64,000 nucleotides of DNA. Origin: Chaunax sp. Z400 (taxonomy: Eukaryota > Chordata > Actinopteri > Lophiiformes > Chaunacidae). Shown here piece by piece: positions 61,370 through 64,000 of this stretch (positions are counted from its first letter, which is position 1; each line of letters starts with the position of its first letter). The stretch is from positions 13,701,501-13,765,500 of the forward strand of contig CM075188.1 in assembly GCA_037577475.1 (NCBI GenBank), in the 5' to 3' direction. The notes beneath the pieces are model-generated. The model did no database searches and was not told where the DNA came from. It saw nothing but the letters and a program-made list of their open reading frames with translations. The position numbers were made by a program, and so were the translations under genes.

Positions 61370-64000
61370 TGAAATGATGAGCCAGAATCTTTGATCAACA
61401 CATCAAGTTACACTGTATACATTGTAAAATACATTGTAAAACTGTACAAAAAAAAAAAAACTGTGAGAAAATTAATGCAGAAAGAAAAAGTTAATGGTTT
61501 TGGTCAAATAACACTTCACTAAACTTCATAATTCACTAAAAAGAATGGGTCCATAGAAGCATTCTCTTTGAACCAATGCCCAAAGTACACTTTGCTGTTT
61601 TATACACATTATTTTCTATTAAAAGTTTCTTTGCATCATATACCACAGGTCCTCTTCATGATAACATCAAGCGTGTTGTTGACTTTCATCTTGTGAAAAC
61701 ATCACTTGCTCCATATCAGACTGTTCTGAGGAGACTACAGAACTTTTGGTGCATTTTATTGAAGGCAGAAATAAGTTGTTGAAGTTGTCCCTGTTATTTT
61801 GCAACTCTTGATAGTCCCATATCCAAGAGAAAAAAAAAATTAATAAAATGTTTAAAATTCCCAAAATATCAAGACACCTCTAAAGTTCATGGGAGATGTG
61901 TACCAAATTTTCGTTAAAAATTTAACAGTTTTTGAGTTTATGCCCCGAAAAACTTCATCTGACACAAATCCCACTCACAGAATGAGCCCTTGTAACCATG
62001 TAAATGAAAAAAATGCAAACCATTTAAGTTTGTAAATAGCAAATAGCACCACTTCAGTGCATCATTGTTGTGTGTAGAAAGTTTTATTGAAAAATAAACT
62101 GTTTTTTAGTTAAGTTTCGGAAAAGAAACATGATGGACGGACATTCCTATATCCCCCCTCCTCTCTTTGTTTGTGACAAAAAACAAACAAAAAAAAATAC
62201 AGAGAAGGATGAAGCTTCTAATTTACTGTCACTGGATGGGAATTGTGTTATTGTGGAAAGTGCTTAGCAACAGACTATTATGACTGTTAAATAAAAAATA
62301 AAAGAATGCAGTTACAGGACAGCCCAAATGACGCACACAAACGGCTATAGTTACAGAAAATCCAGTGTTTATTGTGGTTTATGCACAATAGAATACAAAA
62401 AACACCCTAAAACGTTTTTAATTGTCTTCTTGCATTGTCGCTACAATCAGTACTGTTGGCATGCAGTGACAACATTGCAATGAATTAAATATATTCTTGA
62501 AACCAAAAAGGGGAAAAGTACCACTCAGATGACCTGGTCTACGAAAATACAAGCAAACAACTAACCAACCGTTATGAGGATCTGTTGAGCTAACATAACC
62601 ACCCATACAATCATGTAACTATAAAAACGCAACTTGTCACACAGGAGTACAGTATGTTGTTTTATCAACATATAGGCTACCAAAAATATTCTATACTGTA
62701 TGTAAATTCTAATTGGATGATGCATAACATCTGATTTAATATTCATTTTACCCACAATTATAGGTAGTCAAAAAAGAGTTAGACACATTAATATAAGGCA
62801 TTTAAAGCCAGAACTGATTTTCCCAGGTTCTGTATTGGTAGTGCAAAATATAACAAAACGAATTTGTTGTAGATAACGATACAATAAAAAAACAAAACAT
62901 CTGTTGCAATTTCAATACAGGCTTAAGTGCACCAAATAAATGTGCAACTTAGCCCATGGACGGAAAATTCAACTGAAACTGTTACTCACCAGTGGTTACG
63001 TCATTGTTAGCTCAACAGTAAAAGTTCAGGTTTCACATATGAAGAAGATAAATGTTTCTGTGACAAAAGCTCCGCCCAGTAAGCTGACACTACATAAATC
63101 TCAAAAGCATTAAGATTTATGATATATTCCCTTCCAATATTCCTCTATTTATTATTTTATATCTAAATTTATGTTTCTGTAGTCAATTCGCATAAAAAGT
63201 TCCAACAAAGCATTATCAGACAGATAATGAAAGTTTTGACAGAAGCTAGTTAACTGCCTGACACCACAGACATTTGCATTACTGTTACATAATAACACAA
63301 ATATGATCTGAATCCGAGAGGCACAGTGCAAACACACCGAAAGAGCTGAAATTCTTCATCACAACAATGCTAAAACGCAACACTCAAAATCCTTAAAATG
63401 AATGGAAACCAGCCGACAACATAGTGGTTAGCTTGCTGGCTTCACAGATCACCTGACTTCCTGAGTTGACCAAATGTCTCTATCGCATGAAATCTGTCTG
63501 GCATCTCTTACTATCACTAATGAGGCTACACATGAGTAAGAGGTGATTACAGCTCTCTATTTTACAGCCAAGACATGAAAACAGAATTTGTTGTGCTTCG
63601 ATACACTGACATCAGAAAACATCTTTACAAACATTTTCTGTTTTTTTCCTCTGGCTTTGCTGCTTGTCATGAAATCTTAAAAAAGCAGACTAGTGGAGAG
63701 CTGTTATGGGGTGAAAGTTTTTAAAAAAGTGTTATGATGGGGTGACTCAGGGTTCAATGCTCTAAACGTTGCCGCTAAACGTTTGTGGAGCGTTTGGGGT
63801 TACTAGGTGAAGTCAGTGCTGCCACACAAGGAGCTACAGACTACCACAATATATCAGCTCTAATAAAGTGGCGGACTGGTGCTGATAATTTGAAATAACT
63901 TTGTATTGTCTGGATTTTATTCAGATTTAAATCACAGTGAAGTCAGAGGACTACAGATTTTAAATATACATCATCACATAAAAAAAAAGCATTAACTGAG
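61370..64000. other. Non-coding right end, possibly the 3' UTR of a minus-strand gene
   Basis: No splice-bounded coding segment or recognisable protein is present on either strand. Several tttatt (minus-strand AATAAA) sites occur, for example near 62080 and 62368, with long AT-rich unrepeated sequence to their right. That pattern would fit the 3' UTR of a gene on the minus strand whose coding exons lie beyond 64000. It could also be ordinary intergenic DNA. Confidence 0.3.

Overview
This is nuclear DNA from a vertebrate, most probably a ray-finned (teleost) fish. The genes are split by GT-AG introns, intergenic DNA is AT-rich, dinucleotide and tetranucleotide microsatellites are present, and several interspersed repeats look like families common in fish genomes. 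The gene set also fits: a GHRH receptor, FYCO1 next to an XCR1-type chemokine receptor, a head-to-head torsin-activator pair, and an olfactomedin-like gene. I rebuilt exons by hand from open frames, splice sites and reading phase. In each of the four complete multi-exon models the coding length is an exact multiple of three, a strong internal check.

Layout. 1-601 (+): 3' end of a coiled-coil gene built from about 75-codon repeats, with a break in frame between repeats. 3597-14422 (-): growth hormone-releasing hormone receptor, twelve exons, signal-peptide exon not found. 14423-23909: its presumed first intron and 5' flank, with microsatellites, SINE-like DNA and a LINE tail. 23910-37058 (-): complete fyco1 (17 coding exons, 1512 aa). 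39811-41330 (+): xcr1-like chemokine receptor, one 5' UTR exon plus one coding exon. 44721-47673 (-) and 48806-51742 (+): two torsin-1A-interacting proteins (LAP1-like and LULL1-like) sharing a short divergent promoter. 52874-61199 (+): olfml2b, eight exons, 918 aa. 61200-64000: no coding sequence seen, possibly the 3' UTR of a minus-strand gene lying beyond the window.

How the genes relate. The fyco1-xcr1 neighbourhood matches the human 3p21.31 arrangement, and the divergent tor1aip pair matches human 1q25. These and ghrhr are on different human chromosomes, so the window joins blocks separated in mammals. The genes do not form one pathway. They act in pituitary hormone signalling, autophagosome transport, leukocyte chemotaxis, nuclear envelope/ER torsin activation and extracellular matrix.

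The most notable observations are these. Every internal coding exon of both torsin-activator genes is symmetric (phase 1-1). Their luminal domains are very alike although the N-terminal halves share almost nothing. A CTTC microsatellite lies against the first recognised ghrhr exon and is open in frame with it, so it is either the splice tract or an unusual signal-peptide sequence. The coiled-coil repeat gene has a frame break. I saw no CRISPR, operon, phage or other bacterial-type system, and no convincing wholly new system.
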